A stretch of 64,000 bases of DNA, taken from the NCBI RefSeq assembly GCF_033110285.1, contig NZ_CP136995.1, forward strand, positions 2,790,001 through 2,854,000, written 5' to 3'. The position numbers were made by a program, and so were the translations under genes. Shown piece after piece: positions 23,303 through 32,690 of this stretch. The notes under the pieces are model-generated. The model did no database searches. It saw only the letters and a program-made list of their open reading frames with translations, and was not told the DNA's origin. Source of the stretch: Ottowia sp. SB7-C50 (GTDB taxonomy: Bacteria; Pseudomonadota; Gammaproteobacteria; Burkholderiales; Burkholderiaceae_C). The stretch's first letter is position 1. The number at the start of each line of letters is the position of its first letter.

Positions 23303-23332
23303 CCGTCATTCCCGACTGCGCGGGAATGACGG
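23303..23332. repeat. REP-like hairpin
   Basis: Perfect 12-bp arms CCGTCATTCCCG and CGGGAATGACGG enclose a 6-nt loop. GTCATTCCCG-type palindromes of this kind recur in many proteobacterial genomes. It lies between exbD and lpxK. Confidence 0.7.
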
Positions 23333-23363
23333 AGATGGACGCTTAATTCTGAAATCGGAACAG

Positions 23364-24380
23364 ATGCCCCGCGCCTTCCTCGAACACCGTCTGCGCGCCG
23401 CCTGGCAGCGGCGCGGGCCGGTGGCTGTGCTGCTGTGGCCGTTGTCGCGGCTGTACGGGGCGCTGGCGGCGCGGCAGCGGGGTCGCGACGATACCGTGGC
23501 GGTGCGCCTGCCGGTGCCGGTGGTGGTGGTGGGCAACGTGGTGGCGGGCGGGGCCGGCAAGACGCCGACGACGCTGGCGATGGCGCAGCACCTGCGGTCG
23601 CGCGGCTGGCGGCCGGGCATCGTTTCGCGCGGACACGGGCGGGTGGGCGACGACTGCCGTGAGGTGCTGCCGGACAGCGACCCGCGCGAGGTGGGCGATG
23701 AGCCGCTGCTGCTGCGCCAGCGCGCCGACGTGCCGGTGTTCGTGGCGCCGCGCCGCGCCGACGCCGGGCGTGCGTTGCTGGCGGCGCACCCGGACACCGA
23801 CATCCTGCTGTGCGACGACGGGCTGCAGCACCGCGCGCTGGCGCGCGACGTGGAAGTGTGCGTGTTCGACGCGCGCGGCGTGGGCAACGGCTGGCTGCTG
23901 CCGGCGGGGCCGCTGCGCGAGCCGTGGCCGCGCCCCGTCGACCTGGTGCTGTGGACCGAAGCGGACGCCGCGGCGACACCCCTGCCGCCGGGCCAGGCCA
24001 CGTTCACCGCCCACCGACGGCTGGCCGACCACGCGCTGCGCGCCGACGGCACGCACGTGCCGCTGGCCGATCTGCGCGGCCAGCCGCTGGCGGCGCTGGC
24101 CGGCATCGCCCGGCCCGAAGCCTTTTTTGCCATGCTGCGCGCCGCCGGGCTGACGTTGGCCGACACGCTGGCGCTGCCCGACCACTACAATTTTGATAGC
24201 TTCAACCACTTATCTGGCCAGCGCAACGGGCTGATTTGCACCGAAAAAGACGCCCTGAAGCTGTGGCGCCATGCGCCCGACGCGCTGGCCGTGCCGCTGC
24301 AGCTGGACGTGCCGGCCGCGTTCTTCGACGCGCTCGACCAGCGGCTGGCGGCGCGGGGCTATCATCCGCGCCAACCATGA
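23364..24380 (+). CDS. lpxK: Tetraacyldisaccharide 4'-kinase (lipid A synthesis)
   Basis: The 338-residue membrane-associated kinase phosphorylates the 4' position of the lipid A disaccharide. The P-loop is VVAGGAGKTPTT (about 59-70), followed by SRGHGR, GDEPLLL and the DDGLQHRALARD motif. The C-terminal LPDHY...CTEKDALKL block is the family end motif. Between LPDHY and CTEKD, nucleotides 24189-24239 align with the AT-rich interspersed element found between genes elsewhere, read in frame. It is the first gene of a run coupled to the VOC gene by a 4-bp overlap. Confidence 0.95.
   Translation: MPRAFLEHRLRAAWQRRGPVAVLLWPLSRLYGALAARQRGRDDTVAVRLPVPVVVVGNVVAGGAGKTPTTLAMAQHLRSRGWRPGIVSRGHGRVGDDCREVLPDSDPREVGDEPLLLRQRADVPVFVAPRRADAGRALLAAHPDTDILLCDDGLQHRALARDVEVCVFDARGVGNGWLLPAGPLREPWPRPVDLVLWTEADAAATPLPPGQATFTAHRRLADHALRADGTHVPLADLRGQPLAALAGIARPEAFFAMLRAAGLTLADTLALPDHYNFDSFNHLSGQRNGLICTEKDALKLWRHAPDALAVPLQLDVPAAFFDALDQRLAARGYHPRQP
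24189..24239. repeat. AT-rich interspersed element inside lpxK, copy 5
   Basis: The stretch begins TTTTGATAGCTTCAACCACT and ends CGGGCTGATTTGC. It matches copy 4 (19436-19486) over its whole length with scattered substitutions. It encodes residues of about 276-292 of LpxK without disrupting the frame. Confidence 0.55.
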
Positions 24381-24760
24381 TCTCGCACATCGACCACATC
24401 GTTCTCACCGTCGCCGACATCGAGCGCTCGGTGGACTTTTACGTCCGCGTGCTGCGCATGGAGCCGGTGACCTTCGCCGGTGGCCGGCGTGCGCTGAAGT
24501 TCGGCAACCAGAAGCTCAACCTGCAGACCCTGGGCCAGGAGCCGCGCAACCACGCGGCCGTCGGCTCGGGCGACCTGTGCCTCATCACGCGCTGGCCGCT
24601 GGCCGATGTGATGGCGCACCTGGCGGCGCAGGGCGTGCCGCTGCTGGAAGGGCCGGTCGCCAAGTCGGGCGCGTGCGGGCCGATCGAATCGGTCTACTTC
24701 AACGACCCGGACGGCAACCTGGTCGAGGTCAGCGTCTACCCCGGCGCCGCCGCGGCATGA
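24377..24760 (+). CDS. VOC family (glyoxalase-like) protein
   Basis: The 127-residue protein has one vicinal-oxygen-chelate domain with typical edges (MISHIDHIVLTVADIERSVDFY and the closing VYFNDPDGNLVEVSVY). The conserved His and Glu positions suggest a metal site. The start overlaps the lpxK stop and the stop overlaps the SMR gene start (ATGA both times), so it is translated as part of the run. Substrate unknown. Confidence 0.85.
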   Translation: MISHIDHIVLTVADIERSVDFYVRVLRMEPVTFAGGRRALKFGNQKLNLQTLGQEPRNHAAVGSGDLCLITRWPLADVMAHLAAQGVPLLEGPVAKSGACGPIESVYFNDPDGNLVEVSVYPGAAAA

Positions 24761-25092
24761 CGCATGCCTGGCTGCTGCTGGCCGGCGCCATCGTGGCCGA
24801 AGTCGTCGGCACCAGCGCGCTCAAGGCCAGCGACGGCTTCACGCGGCTGGCGCCTTCGCTGCTGGTGGCGGGGGGCTACGGCATCGCCTTCTACCTGCTG
24901 GCGCTGACGTTGCGCCACATGCCGGTCGGCGTGGCCTACGCCGTGTGGTCGGGCGCGGGCACGGCGCTGATCGCGCTGGTCGGCTGGGCGGTGTTCGGCC
25001 AGCGCCTGGGCCCCACCGCGCTGGCGGGCATGGCGCTCATCATCGCCGGCGTGGTGCTGATGAACCTTTCTTCGACATCGTCAGGACATTGA
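24757..25092 (+). CDS. Small multidrug resistance (SMR) transporter
   Basis: The 111-residue protein has four membrane helices and the SMR signature, including the membrane glutamate in the first helix ([20 protein letters not shown]) and [20 protein letters not shown]. Such proteins exchange protons for cationic drugs or guanidinium. The EmrE/QacE-like or SugE/Gdx-like branch cannot be fixed. It overlaps the VOC gene by 4 bp and is one base from the next gene. Confidence 0.9.
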   Translation: MTHAWLLLAGAIVAEVVGTSALKASDGFTRLAPSLLVAGGYGIAFYLLALTLRHMPVGVAYAVWSGAGTALIALVGWAVFGQRLGPTALAGMALIIAGVVLMNLSSTSSGH

Positions 25093-25093
25093 C

Positions 25094-25303
25094 ATGGACC
25101 CCAAACTGCTGGAACTGCTGGTCTGCCCCGTCACCAAGGGCCCGCTCGACTTCGACCGCGACAAGGGCGAACTGATCTCGCGCTCGGCCCGCCTGGCCTA
25201 CCCGGTGCGCGACGGCATTCCGATCATGCTGGAAGGCGAGGCGCGCCCGCTGTCGGCCGAAGAAGTCGAACAGATGCCGCCCCGCACGCCGCTGGCGGGC
25301 TGA
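25094..25303 (+). CDS. Trm112-family small protein (YcaR-like)
   Basis: The 69-residue protein is of the Trm112/UPF0434 family, with the opening [18 protein letters not shown] and [18 protein letters not shown]. Only one cysteine is left of the CPxC-type zinc knuckle that some relatives have (VCPVTKG). The family is usually found between lpxK and kdsB, as here, apart from the inserted genes. Confidence 0.9.
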   Translation: MDPKLLELLVCPVTKGPLDFDRDKGELISRSARLAYPVRDGIPIMLEGEARPLSAEEVEQMPPRTPLAG

Positions 25304-25390
25304 GCGCACGCTCACCACTTGAGACTTGTGGGCGACGCGGCTACGATGGCCCTCGGAGACCCCCCCAACACCACCGAGGAGCACGCACGC

Positions 25391-27163
25391 ATGCGACCCA
25401 TCACCCGATTCGCCTGGCTGGGCGCCGCCGCCATGGCCACCACGCTGATCCTCAGCGGCTGCGGCAGCAGCGGCTCTGACCCACAGAGCCGGACCACGCA
25501 ATACGGCGACGTCGAGGGCGTCAACGACAGCGCCGCCTCGGGCACGTACTTCTGGAAGGGCCTGCCCTACGCCAAGCCGCCGGTCGGCGCGCTGCGCTGG
25601 AAGGCGCCGGTCGCCCCGGCGTCGTGGACCCACACGCTGCAGGCCAAGACCTTCGGCGCCTCGTGCATCCAGAACCCGCGGCTGTACAGCCCCGGCAACA
25701 ACAACACCTTCGACGCCACCGTCGGCGACAACCTGGTGTCGGGCAATACGCCGGGCAGCGAGGACTGCCTGTCACTCAACATCTGGCGCCCGGCCACGGC
25801 CGACAAGAACCTGCCGGTCATCGTGTTCATCCACGGCGGCAGCAACATCACCGGCTATACCGCCGACCCGATGTACGACGGCGCCGCGCTGGCCCGGAAG
25901 GCCAACGCGGTGGTGGTGTCGGCCAACTACCGGCTCGGCCAGCTGGGCTTCTTCCGCCACCCGGCGCTGCGCGACAAGACCGTGGACCCGACGCTGACGG
26001 CCGAAGACCAGTCGGGCAACTACGCCGTGCTCGACATCATCCAGGCGCTGAAGTTCGTGCAGGGCAACATCGGCGAATTTGGCGGCGACAAGGGCAACGT
26101 CACGCTGACCGGCCAGTCGGCAGGCGCCATCAACATCCTGGCTGTGATGACGGCGCCGGCCAACCGCGCCGCCGGGCTGTTCCACAAGATCGCGCCGCTG
26201 TCGGGCGGCATCTCGGTGGCCACCAGCCCGGGCTTCCCGCAGCCACCCAACAACCTGGCGGGTAACAACGGCTACATCCCGGCGCTGAACCCGGTGGCCA
26301 CCTACGAGGCGCTGTCGAACATGCTGCTGATGAAGCTGCTGATCGACGACGGCAGCGCCGCCGACGTCGCCAGCGCCACGGCCTGGGTGCAATCGCATTC
26401 CAACGCCGACATCGCCGCCTACCTGCGCGGCAAGCCAGCCAGCAAGATCCTGCAGGTGGGCGTCAAGACCGTCGGCGGCCTGGGCAACACCACCGGCTCG
26501 GGGCCCATCCCCGAAGGCACGGTGGTCGCCAGCGACCCGATTGCCGCCATCGTGGCCGGCAACTACGTCAAGGTGCCCGTGCTGTCGGGCCTGACGCACA
26601 GCGAATCCAAGCTGCTGTCCAGCTTCCTGCCGCTGGTGGGCCGCCCGGTCGGCATCAAGCTGCCAGATGCGCAGCTGTTCCCGATCCTGTTCGACGCCAC
26701 CAAGGCGAAGAACGCCACCTTTGGCGACATCATCAACCCCGCGTATGCCAATGGCGCCGCCTACGACGCCGCCATTGCCGAGCTGGACGCCAAGTTCTTC
26801 ATCGCCCTGCGCGACAACTACATGAACGCGCTGATGGCGCAAACGCCAACACAGATCTGGAGCTACCGCTTCGACTGGAAGCAGGAGGCGGCACCCTGGA
26901 ACGACGTGTACGGCGCGGCGCACGCATTTGACCTGCCCTTCCTGTTCGGCAACTTCGGCCCGTCGCTGTACGCCAACGTGATCGGCGGCACGGCCAACCA
27001 GACGGGCCGGCTGGCGCTGTCGGACGCGATGATGAGCACGCTGGCCGCGTTTGCGCGCGACGGCAACCCCAACAACGCCACGTTGGGCGTGACCTGGCCC
27101 AACTGGCCCAAGGTGCTGCTGTTCGACGCCACGCCGACGGCCAAGCAGATCTCGGTGCAGTGA
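25391..27163 (+). CDS. Lipoprotein of the type-B carboxylesterase family
   Basis: The 590-residue protein carries a lipoprotein signal with Cys24 in LILSGC and is expected at the outer membrane or periplasm. The alpha/beta-hydrolase fold of carboxylesterases follows: oxyanion-hole HGGSN, then nucleophile Ser243 in TGQSAGAIN. The early NTPGSEDCLSLNIWRP block is a family signature. The acid and histidine lie further down (HSESKLLSS; WPNWPK region). It interrupts the usual ycaR-kdsB neighbourhood. Substrate unknown. Start chosen for the lipobox; a frame to 25319 lacks it. Confidence 0.88.
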   Translation: MRPITRFAWLGAAAMATTLILSGCGSSGSDPQSRTTQYGDVEGVNDSAASGTYFWKGLPYAKPPVGALRWKAPVAPASWTHTLQAKTFGASCIQNPRLYSPGNNNTFDATVGDNLVSGNTPGSEDCLSLNIWRPATADKNLPVIVFIHGGSNITGYTADPMYDGAALARKANAVVVSANYRLGQLGFFRHPALRDKTVDPTLTAEDQSGNYAVLDIIQALKFVQGNIGEFGGDKGNVTLTGQSAGAINILAVMTAPANRAAGLFHKIAPLSGGISVATSPGFPQPPNNLAGNNGYIPALNPVATYEALSNMLLMKLLIDDGSAADVASATAWVQSHSNADIAAYLRGKPASKILQVGVKTVGGLGNTTGSGPIPEGTVVASDPIAAIVAGNYVKVPVLSGLTHSESKLLSSFLPLVGRPVGIKLPDAQLFPILFDATKAKNATFGDIINPAYANGAAYDAAIAELDAKFFIALRDNYMNALMAQTPTQIWSYRFDWKQEAAPWNDVYGAAHAFDLPFLFGNFGPSLYANVIGGTANQTGRLALSDAMMSTLAAFARDGNPNNATLGVTWPNWPKVLLFDATPTAKQISVQ

Positions 27164-27262
27164 CCGGCGCGGCGCCCGTGCGCGCCGCTGGCAGCCCCGG
27201 CCGATGGGGCGACCGGGCGGTGGGTTAGGCTTCAACCCTTTCCCCGCCGCCCTGCCCTGTCC

Positions 27263-28018
27263 ATGAGCTTTACCGTCATCATCCCCGCGCGCCTGGCGTC
27301 CACCCGGCTGCCCGACAAGCCACTGGCCGACATCGGCGGCAAGCCGATGGTGGTGCGGGTGGCCGAACAGGCCGAGCAATCGGGCGCAGCGCAAGTGGTG
27401 GTCGCCGCCGATGCGCCCGCCATCCTCGACGCCTGTGCCGCGCACGGCGTGCGCGCCGTGGCCACGCGCGCCGACCACCCCAGCGGCAGCGACCGGCTGG
27501 CCGAAGCCTGCCAGCTGCTGGGGCTGGATGGCGACGACCTCATCGTCAACGTGCAGGGCGACGAGCCGCTGATCGACCCGGCACTTATCGACGCCGTCGC
27601 TGATTTGTTGCAAAAACAACCGCTGGCGCAGATGGGAACAGCGGCGCATGCTATCAAAAATATAGAAGACTTCACCAACCCGAACGTCGTCAAGGCGGTG
27701 ACCGACGCGCGCGGGCTGGCCCTGCTGTTCAGCCGCGCGCCGCTGCCGTGGTGGCGCGACGGCTTTGCGCAGGGCGTCACACAACTGCCCACGTCGCCCG
27801 CGCCGCTGCGGCACATCGGCATCTACAGCTATCGCGCGGCGTTTCTGCGCGCGTTTCCGTCGCTGCCGCCGGCGCCGCTGGAGCAGTGCGAGGCGCTGGA
27901 GCAGTTGCGCGCGCTGTGGCACGGCCACCGCATCGCCGTGCACGTGACGCCGCACGCGCCCGGCCCGGGCGTCGACACGCCCGAAGACCTGGCGCGCGTG
28001 CGCGCGCTGTTCGACTGA
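27263..28018 (+). CDS. kdsB: 3-deoxy-manno-octulosonate cytidylyltransferase
   Basis: The 251-residue cytosolic enzyme activates KDO with CTP for lipopolysaccharide core synthesis. Motifs are the N-terminal [16 protein letters not shown], the VVVAADAP block, [11 protein letters not shown] and the [10 protein letters not shown] metal/substrate motif. The end [12 protein letters not shown] is typical. The stretch at 27608-27661 ([17 protein letters not shown] region) aligns with the AT-rich interspersed element in reverse orientation. Confidence 0.95.
   Translation: MSFTVIIPARLASTRLPDKPLADIGGKPMVVRVAEQAEQSGAAQVVVAADAPAILDACAAHGVRAVATRADHPSGSDRLAEACQLLGLDGDDLIVNVQGDEPLIDPALIDAVADLLQKQPLAQMGTAAHAIKNIEDFTNPNVVKAVTDARGLALLFSRAPLPWWRDGFAQGVTQLPTSPAPLRHIGIYSYRAAFLRAFPSLPPAPLEQCEALEQLRALWHGHRIAVHVTPHAPGPGVDTPEDLARVRALFD
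27608..27661. repeat. AT-rich interspersed element inside kdsB, copy 6 (inverted)
   Basis: Read on the minus strand it starts TTTTTGATAGCATGCGCCGC and ends GCGGTTGTTTTTG, matching the outline of copies 4 and 5. It falls within codons for about residues 116-133 of KdsB, and the protein length stays normal. Confidence 0.5.
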
Positions 28019-28091
28019 CGGGCGCGCCGGGCGTCTGCGCGGCAGAAGCCACGCTGTCAGCCTGACGCAGGCCGCTGCGTGCTATTCTTGA

Positions 28092-28820
<729 letters not shown>

Positions 28821-28852
28821 CGCGCCGCGGCGTCACGCCGCGCTGCGCACCT

Positions 28853-28882
28853 CAACGCCCCGCTGGCCGGGGCGTTGTGCTT
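28853..28882 (+). terminator. Terminator after adk
   Basis: CAACGCCCC and GGGGCGTTG (9-bp arms, 28853-28861 and 28869-28877) with a short loop are followed by TGCTTT. The T run is weak. It lies 33 bp past the adk stop. Confidence 0.6.
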
Positions 28883-28974
28883 TCCGGGTGCCGGGTGCTG
28901 CTGGGAATGTGGGCGGCAGAAGGCGTCGAAGCGAAACGTGCGAAAAACGAGGATAGCTTCGGTGTACCGACGAA

Positions 28975-28993
28975 CCCATAGCCGGGCTATGGG
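28975..28993. repeat. Perfect 9-bp inverted repeat between adk and the CAP gene
   Basis: CCCATAGCC and GGCTATGGG are separated by one G. It lies in a 240-bp gap that otherwise holds no gene. It may be part of a larger structured stretch (28905-29035) that resembles no family I recognise. Confidence 0.45.
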
Positions 28994-29064
28994 CGCAGGC
29001 GGTAACACCGCGATAGACCGTTTTCTCGCGCGTTGCAGCCGACGCACCTCTGCCGGCCACACTC

Positions 29065-29763
29065 CTAGGGCGTGCCGGCGGCGCGCCCCAGCACCATCAC
29101 CCAATGCTCGCCCCAGGGCGAGCGTGCATCGGACGCACAGGCCACGCCCACGTCGGTGTATTCCGGCGCCGCCATGTTGACGCAATGCGGCGGGCTGTCC
29201 TGCCACAGCGCCAGCACCGCGCCCGCCGACGACACGCCGGCCGCGGCGTTTTCGCCCACGCCCCAGGCAGAAAAGCCGGCCTCGGCCACGCGTTGCGCCA
29301 CGCTGCTGCCGTCGCTGCCCACGTGCGTCACCGCACCCATGGCGGCCGAATCGGCCGCGTGGCGCGCCGCCGCCGCGGCCAGCCGGTCGTCCCAGCGCAA
29401 CGCCGCCACCGGCGCCTGCGCCACCCCGGCGCACGACGCGCCCTGCGCGCGCCATGAGTTGAGCAGCGCCGCCACGGCACGGCCTGCCTGCGCATCGCCG
29501 CAGGCGGTCTTTCCCGTCGAAACCAGGGGCGGTTGCACGACCCCCGTGGTGGGGGTCGCCGCCGCCGACGTGCTGGTCGAGGTTGCATCGGATGCCGCTG
29601 CCGGCGCGCTGGTCGCCTGGTCGCTGGCCGATACCGCGGTCGGTGCCGCGGGGCTGGCCGTACTGGAGGTGACGTCGCCGCCGCCCCCGCAGGCGGCCAA
29701 AAACCCCACCAGGCACAGGCCTGCGCCTGCCCAACCCCTCCGTCGTACGCCGGATCGCTTCAT
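29065..29763 (-). CDS. CAP-domain lipoprotein
   Basis: The 232-residue lipoprotein has Cys25 in FLAAC, then a low-complexity Ala/Ser/Thr-rich stretch (about 28-95) that probably spans the periplasm. A compact CAP/SCP (CRISP-like) domain of about 130 residues follows. The domain shows the LLNSWR... ARHAADSAAMGAVTHVGSDGSS and WQDSPPHCVNM... DVGVACASDARSPWGEHWVMVLG blocks that hold the conserved His and Glu positions. CAP proteins have lipid-binding or hydrolytic roles that are rarely known in bacteria. Confidence 0.85.
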   Translation of the reverse strand: MKRSGVRRRGWAGAGLCLVGFLAACGGGGDVTSSTASPAAPTAVSASDQATSAPAAASDATSTSTSAAATPTTGVVQPPLVSTGKTACGDAQAGRAVAALLNSWRAQGASCAGVAQAPVAALRWDDRLAAAAARHAADSAAMGAVTHVGSDGSSVAQRVAEAGFSAWGVGENAAAGVSSAGAVLALWQDSPPHCVNMAAPEYTDVGVACASDARSPWGEHWVMVLGRAAGTP

Positions 29764-29999
29764 CTCGTTCGTCACTCGCACCCCAGTCCCAAAAACCGAA
29801 AGCCGCGACCATAGCGCCCGCCGGCGCCTTGGCCCGCGCCCATCGGGCTTTGGCGTGGCAAGAAGCTGTAAATGTCGTGACCGCCGCAGCGCCCCACCCG
29901 CAGTGACCTGACGCCCATTGCTTTCAATTTCATAGCAACAGAGTCTTCGTGCAAAAGGGCCGGCGCCCCGTTCACAAGACACTTGCGCATTGCGTTAAA

Positions 30000-30015
30000 C
30001 TGGTTAAAAATACAG
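30000..30015. promoter_or_regulatory. LexA (SOS) operator upstream of lexA
   Basis: CTGGTTAAAAATACAG fits CTGT-N8-ACAG with one mismatch in the left arm. It lies 37 bp upstream of the lexA start and overlaps the likely promoter (an AT-rich stretch follows TTGCGC). This predicts autoregulation of lexA. Confidence 0.75.
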
Positions 30016-30051
30016 TTACTGGATATCAACACAGGCCTGCCCTGCACCGCC

Positions 30052-30717
30052 ATGACCGATACGCCCAAACTCACCGCCCGCCAGCAGGAAATCCTGCAGC
30101 TGGTGCAGCACGCCATTGCCCGCACCGGCGCACCGCCCACGCGTGCCGAAATCGCGGCCGAGCTGGGCTTCAAGTCCGCCAACGCCGCCGAAGAGCACCT
30201 GCAGGCCCTGGCCCGCAAAGGCGTGATCGAGCTGGTCAGCGGCACCTCGCGCGGCATCCGCCTCAAGGGCGCGGGCCGCACCGGCGTGCGCACCGACGCC
30301 TTCAGCCTGCCGCTGCCCGGCATGGCGCAACTGGCGCTGCCCCTCATCGGCCGCGTGGCGGCCGGCTCGCCCATCCTGGCGCAAGAACACGTCGACCAGA
30401 CCTATCACATCGAGCCCGGCCTGTTCCCGCAGCGGCCCGACTACCTGCTGCGCGTGCGCGGCATGTCCATGCGCGACGCCGGCATCATCGACGGCGACCT
30501 GCTGGCCGTGCAGTCCACGCGCGACGCGCGCAACGGCCAGATCGTCGTGGCGCGCCTGGGCGACGATGTCACCGTCAAGCGCTTTCACCGCCACAAGGAC
30601 CAGATCGAACTGCACGCCGAAAACCCCGACTACCCCACCATCGTCGTGCGCCCGGGCGAACCGTTCGAGATCGAAGGGCTGGCGGTCGGCCTGATCCGCA
30701 ACAGCATGCTGATGTAG
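30052..30717 (+). CDS. lexA: LexA repressor
   Basis: The 221-residue SOS repressor has an N-terminal winged helix-turn-helix ([13 protein letters not shown], then [26 protein letters not shown]) and a C-terminal S24 autoprotease. The cleavage bond is Ala104-Gly105 in GRVAAGSP, the nucleophile is Ser139 in RGMSMRD and the general base Lys176 in DVTVKRF. RecA-stimulated self-cleavage releases the SOS genes. The ATG at 30052 was chosen over an upstream frame at 29983, which would pass through the operator. Confidence 0.97.
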   Translation: MTDTPKLTARQQEILQLVQHAIARTGAPPTRAEIAAELGFKSANAAEEHLQALARKGVIELVSGTSRGIRLKGAGRTGVRTDAFSLPLPGMAQLALPLIGRVAAGSPILAQEHVDQTYHIEPGLFPQRPDYLLRVRGMSMRDAGIIDGDLLAVQSTRDARNGQIVVARLGDDVTVKRFHRHKDQIELHAENPDYPTIVVRPGEPFEIEGLAVGLIRNSMLM

Positions 30718-30876
30718 CCCTGCTTTCCCGCGCCGCCGCAGGTGGCGGGCGTGCAGACGATGGGCCGCCCCGGCGCCGTCGTCCACACCCTGCGGCAGCG
30801 CCCCGCCTGGCTCGGTCGAGCCGGGCCGCATCAATCTCGCCTGTGTCCAACCTGTTTCTGTCCTGAAAGGTTTTAC

Positions 30877-31251
30877 ATGGGAAACAAAGTCATTCACCTG
30901 GCCGACTGGGCCGTGCCCAGCTATCGCCGGCAGCGCAGCGCCGCACCGCGCACCGTCACCTCGCCAGCGGGCGGCTGGAGCGACATGGCCCGCCAGCGGG
31001 TGGCGCAGCGCCACGCGGGCGCGCAGGGCGGCCCCACCAGCCTGTCGCTGGTGCCCAGCGCCGAAGCGCCCGGTGCCGCCCCCATCGTCACCGGCGCGCC
31101 CGCCGTGCGGGTGACCCGCCCGTTGGACGCGCGCCATGCGGCAGACGCCAGCGGGCGGCTGCGCATTTCGGGGCGGCTCATCGACGTGTGCGCCGAACTG
31201 GAACGGCTGGCCGCCGCCGAGGCGCAGGCCGCGTTGCCGCGCCGGGCTTGA
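30877..31251 (+). CDS. Conserved-looking hypothetical protein downstream of lexA
   Basis: The 124-residue protein has a GAAAGG-type ribosome site just before the ATG. The N-terminus (MGNKVIHLADWAVPSYRR) looks like a conserved motif. A flexible Pro/Ala/Gly-rich middle follows, then a C-terminal amphipathic helix (DVCAELERLAAAEAQAAL). No signal peptide or membrane segment is seen and I do not recognise the family. It follows lexA by 159 bp in the same direction; no good SOS box is visible in front of it. Confidence 0.55.
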   Translation: MGNKVIHLADWAVPSYRRQRSAAPRTVTSPAGGWSDMARQRVAQRHAGAQGGPTSLSLVPSAEAPGAAPIVTGAPAVRVTRPLDARHAADASGRLRISGRLIDVCAELERLAAAEAQAALPRRA

Positions 31252-31580
31252 GCGTGGCCGCGCCGCGCGGGGGCGCCGCGCCCATCCCGGTAGATGGGCG
31301 GCGTTGACGGGGCGCACCGCCCTGGGTGCGAAGCCGCCCGCGCCAGCCATCTGCGGTGGCGTGCCCGGGCGTGATGGCTGGCAGCACACGGCACTTTTCG
31401 CCCGCTGGCGCTGGCCCATCAACGGCGAATTGCTCCTGAATTCGAAGCAAAATGTCGGGCGCCAGCGCGCGTGCCCGGCGCGGCGCAAGCCCATCGACGC
31501 GGCGTTCCACGCCTTGCTTTCGCATCGCGGCGCATGCCGCCTGGCCGCGGCGCTGCGGTACGACCATGCCCAAAGGCACA
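31252..31580. other. Intergenic region with a 9-bp inverted repeat
   Basis: About 330 bp with no gene I can support. It holds GCCAGCCAT (31342-31350) and ATGGCTGGC (31374-31382), perfect arms around a 23-nt GC-rich loop. They could form a stable structure or terminator after the preceding hypothetical gene. Confidence 0.4.
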
Positions 31581-32597
31581 ATGCGGGTCATGAATATCGT
31601 GATCCTCGACGACTATCAGGACGCCGTTCGCAAGCTGCCCTGCGCGTCCAAGCTCGAGCCGTATCCCGCCAAGGTCTACACCAACACCGTCAAGGGGCTG
31701 GGCCAGTTGTCGGTGCGCCTGCGCGATGCCGAAGTGATCGTGCTGATCCGCGAGCGCACGCACATCACGCGCCAGCTGGTCGAAAAGCTGCCCAGACTGA
31801 AAATGATCTCGCAGACGGGGCGCATCGGCAGCCATGTCGACGTGGTGGCCTGCACCGAGCGCGGCATCGCCGTCGCCGAAGGCGTGGGTTCGCCGGTGGC
31901 ACCGGCCGAGCTGACCTGGGCGCTGATCATGGCGGCCGCACGCCGGCTGCCGCAGTACGTGGGCAACCTCAAGCACGGCGCGTGGCAGCAGTCGGGTCTG
32001 AAGTCGGCGTCGATGCCGCCCAACTTCGGCCTGGGCACGGTGCTGCGCGGGCGCACGCTGGGCATCTGGGGCTACGGCAAGATCGGCCAGCTGGTGGCCG
32101 GCTACGGCCGCGCCTTCGGCATGCGCGTGATGGTGTGGGGTTCGCCGGAATCGCTGGCCCGCGCGCGCGCCGACGGGCACGCCGCGGCACACGACAAGGC
32201 CGACTTCTTCGCCAACGCCGATGTGCTGTCGCTGCATCTGCGGCTGTCCGACAGCACCCGCGGCATCGTGCGCCTGGACGACCTGAGCCGCATGAAGCCG
32301 ACCGCGCTGCTGGTCAACACCTCGCGCGCCGAACTGATCGAGCCCGACGCGCTGGTCAGCGCGCTCAACCGCGGCCGGCCCGGCATGGGCGCCGTGGACG
32401 TGTTCGAGACCGAGCCGATCCTGCAGGGTCACGCGCTGCTGCGGCTGGAGAACTGCATCTGCACGCCGCACATCGGCTACGTGGAACAGGACAGCTACGA
32501 GCTGTACTTTGGCGCCGCGTTCGACAACGTCGTCAACTACCTGCGCGGCACGCCGACCAACATCGTCAATCCGGGCGCGCTGCAGGTGCGTCGCTGA
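31581..32597 (+). CDS. D-isomer-specific 2-hydroxyacid dehydrogenase family protein
   Basis: The 338-residue protein is of the D-2-hydroxyacid dehydrogenase / phosphoglycerate dehydrogenase type. The N-terminal catalytic lobe (VILDDYQDAVRKL) leads to the hinge SQTGRIGSHVD. The NAD-binding Rossmann domain contains GIWGYGKIGQLVA, and the final catalytic block is LENCICTPHIGYVEQDSYE. The substrate-binding Arg and the His of the PHIG motif are present, as is the VNTSRAELIE segment. The ATG at 31581 follows an AAAGG site; ATG 31590 is a close alternative. The precise substrate is not clear. Confidence 0.85.
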   Translation: MRVMNIVILDDYQDAVRKLPCASKLEPYPAKVYTNTVKGLGQLSVRLRDAEVIVLIRERTHITRQLVEKLPRLKMISQTGRIGSHVDVVACTERGIAVAEGVGSPVAPAELTWALIMAAARRLPQYVGNLKHGAWQQSGLKSASMPPNFGLGTVLRGRTLGIWGYGKIGQLVAGYGRAFGMRVMVWGSPESLARARADGHAAAHDKADFFANADVLSLHLRLSDSTRGIVRLDDLSRMKPTALLVNTSRAELIEPDALVSALNRGRPGMGAVDVFETEPILQGHALLRLENCICTPHIGYVEQDSYELYFGAAFDNVVNYLRGTPTNIVNPGALQVRR

Positions 32598-32640
32598 CAG
32601 GCATGCCGGCCGTCGCCGGTTCATGACCTGACAGGCCCTC

Positions 32641-32690
32641 AGCGCTGAATGGACAATCGTCTATAGCTATTAAAATCATAGCTATTCGGT
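32641..32690. repeat. AT-rich interspersed element, copy 7
   Basis: It contains GACAATCGTCTATAGCTATT and ATTAAAATCATAGCTATTCG, a near repeat of copy 3 at 15.1 kb. It overlaps the end of the alpha/beta-hydrolase gene. Confidence 0.6.
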
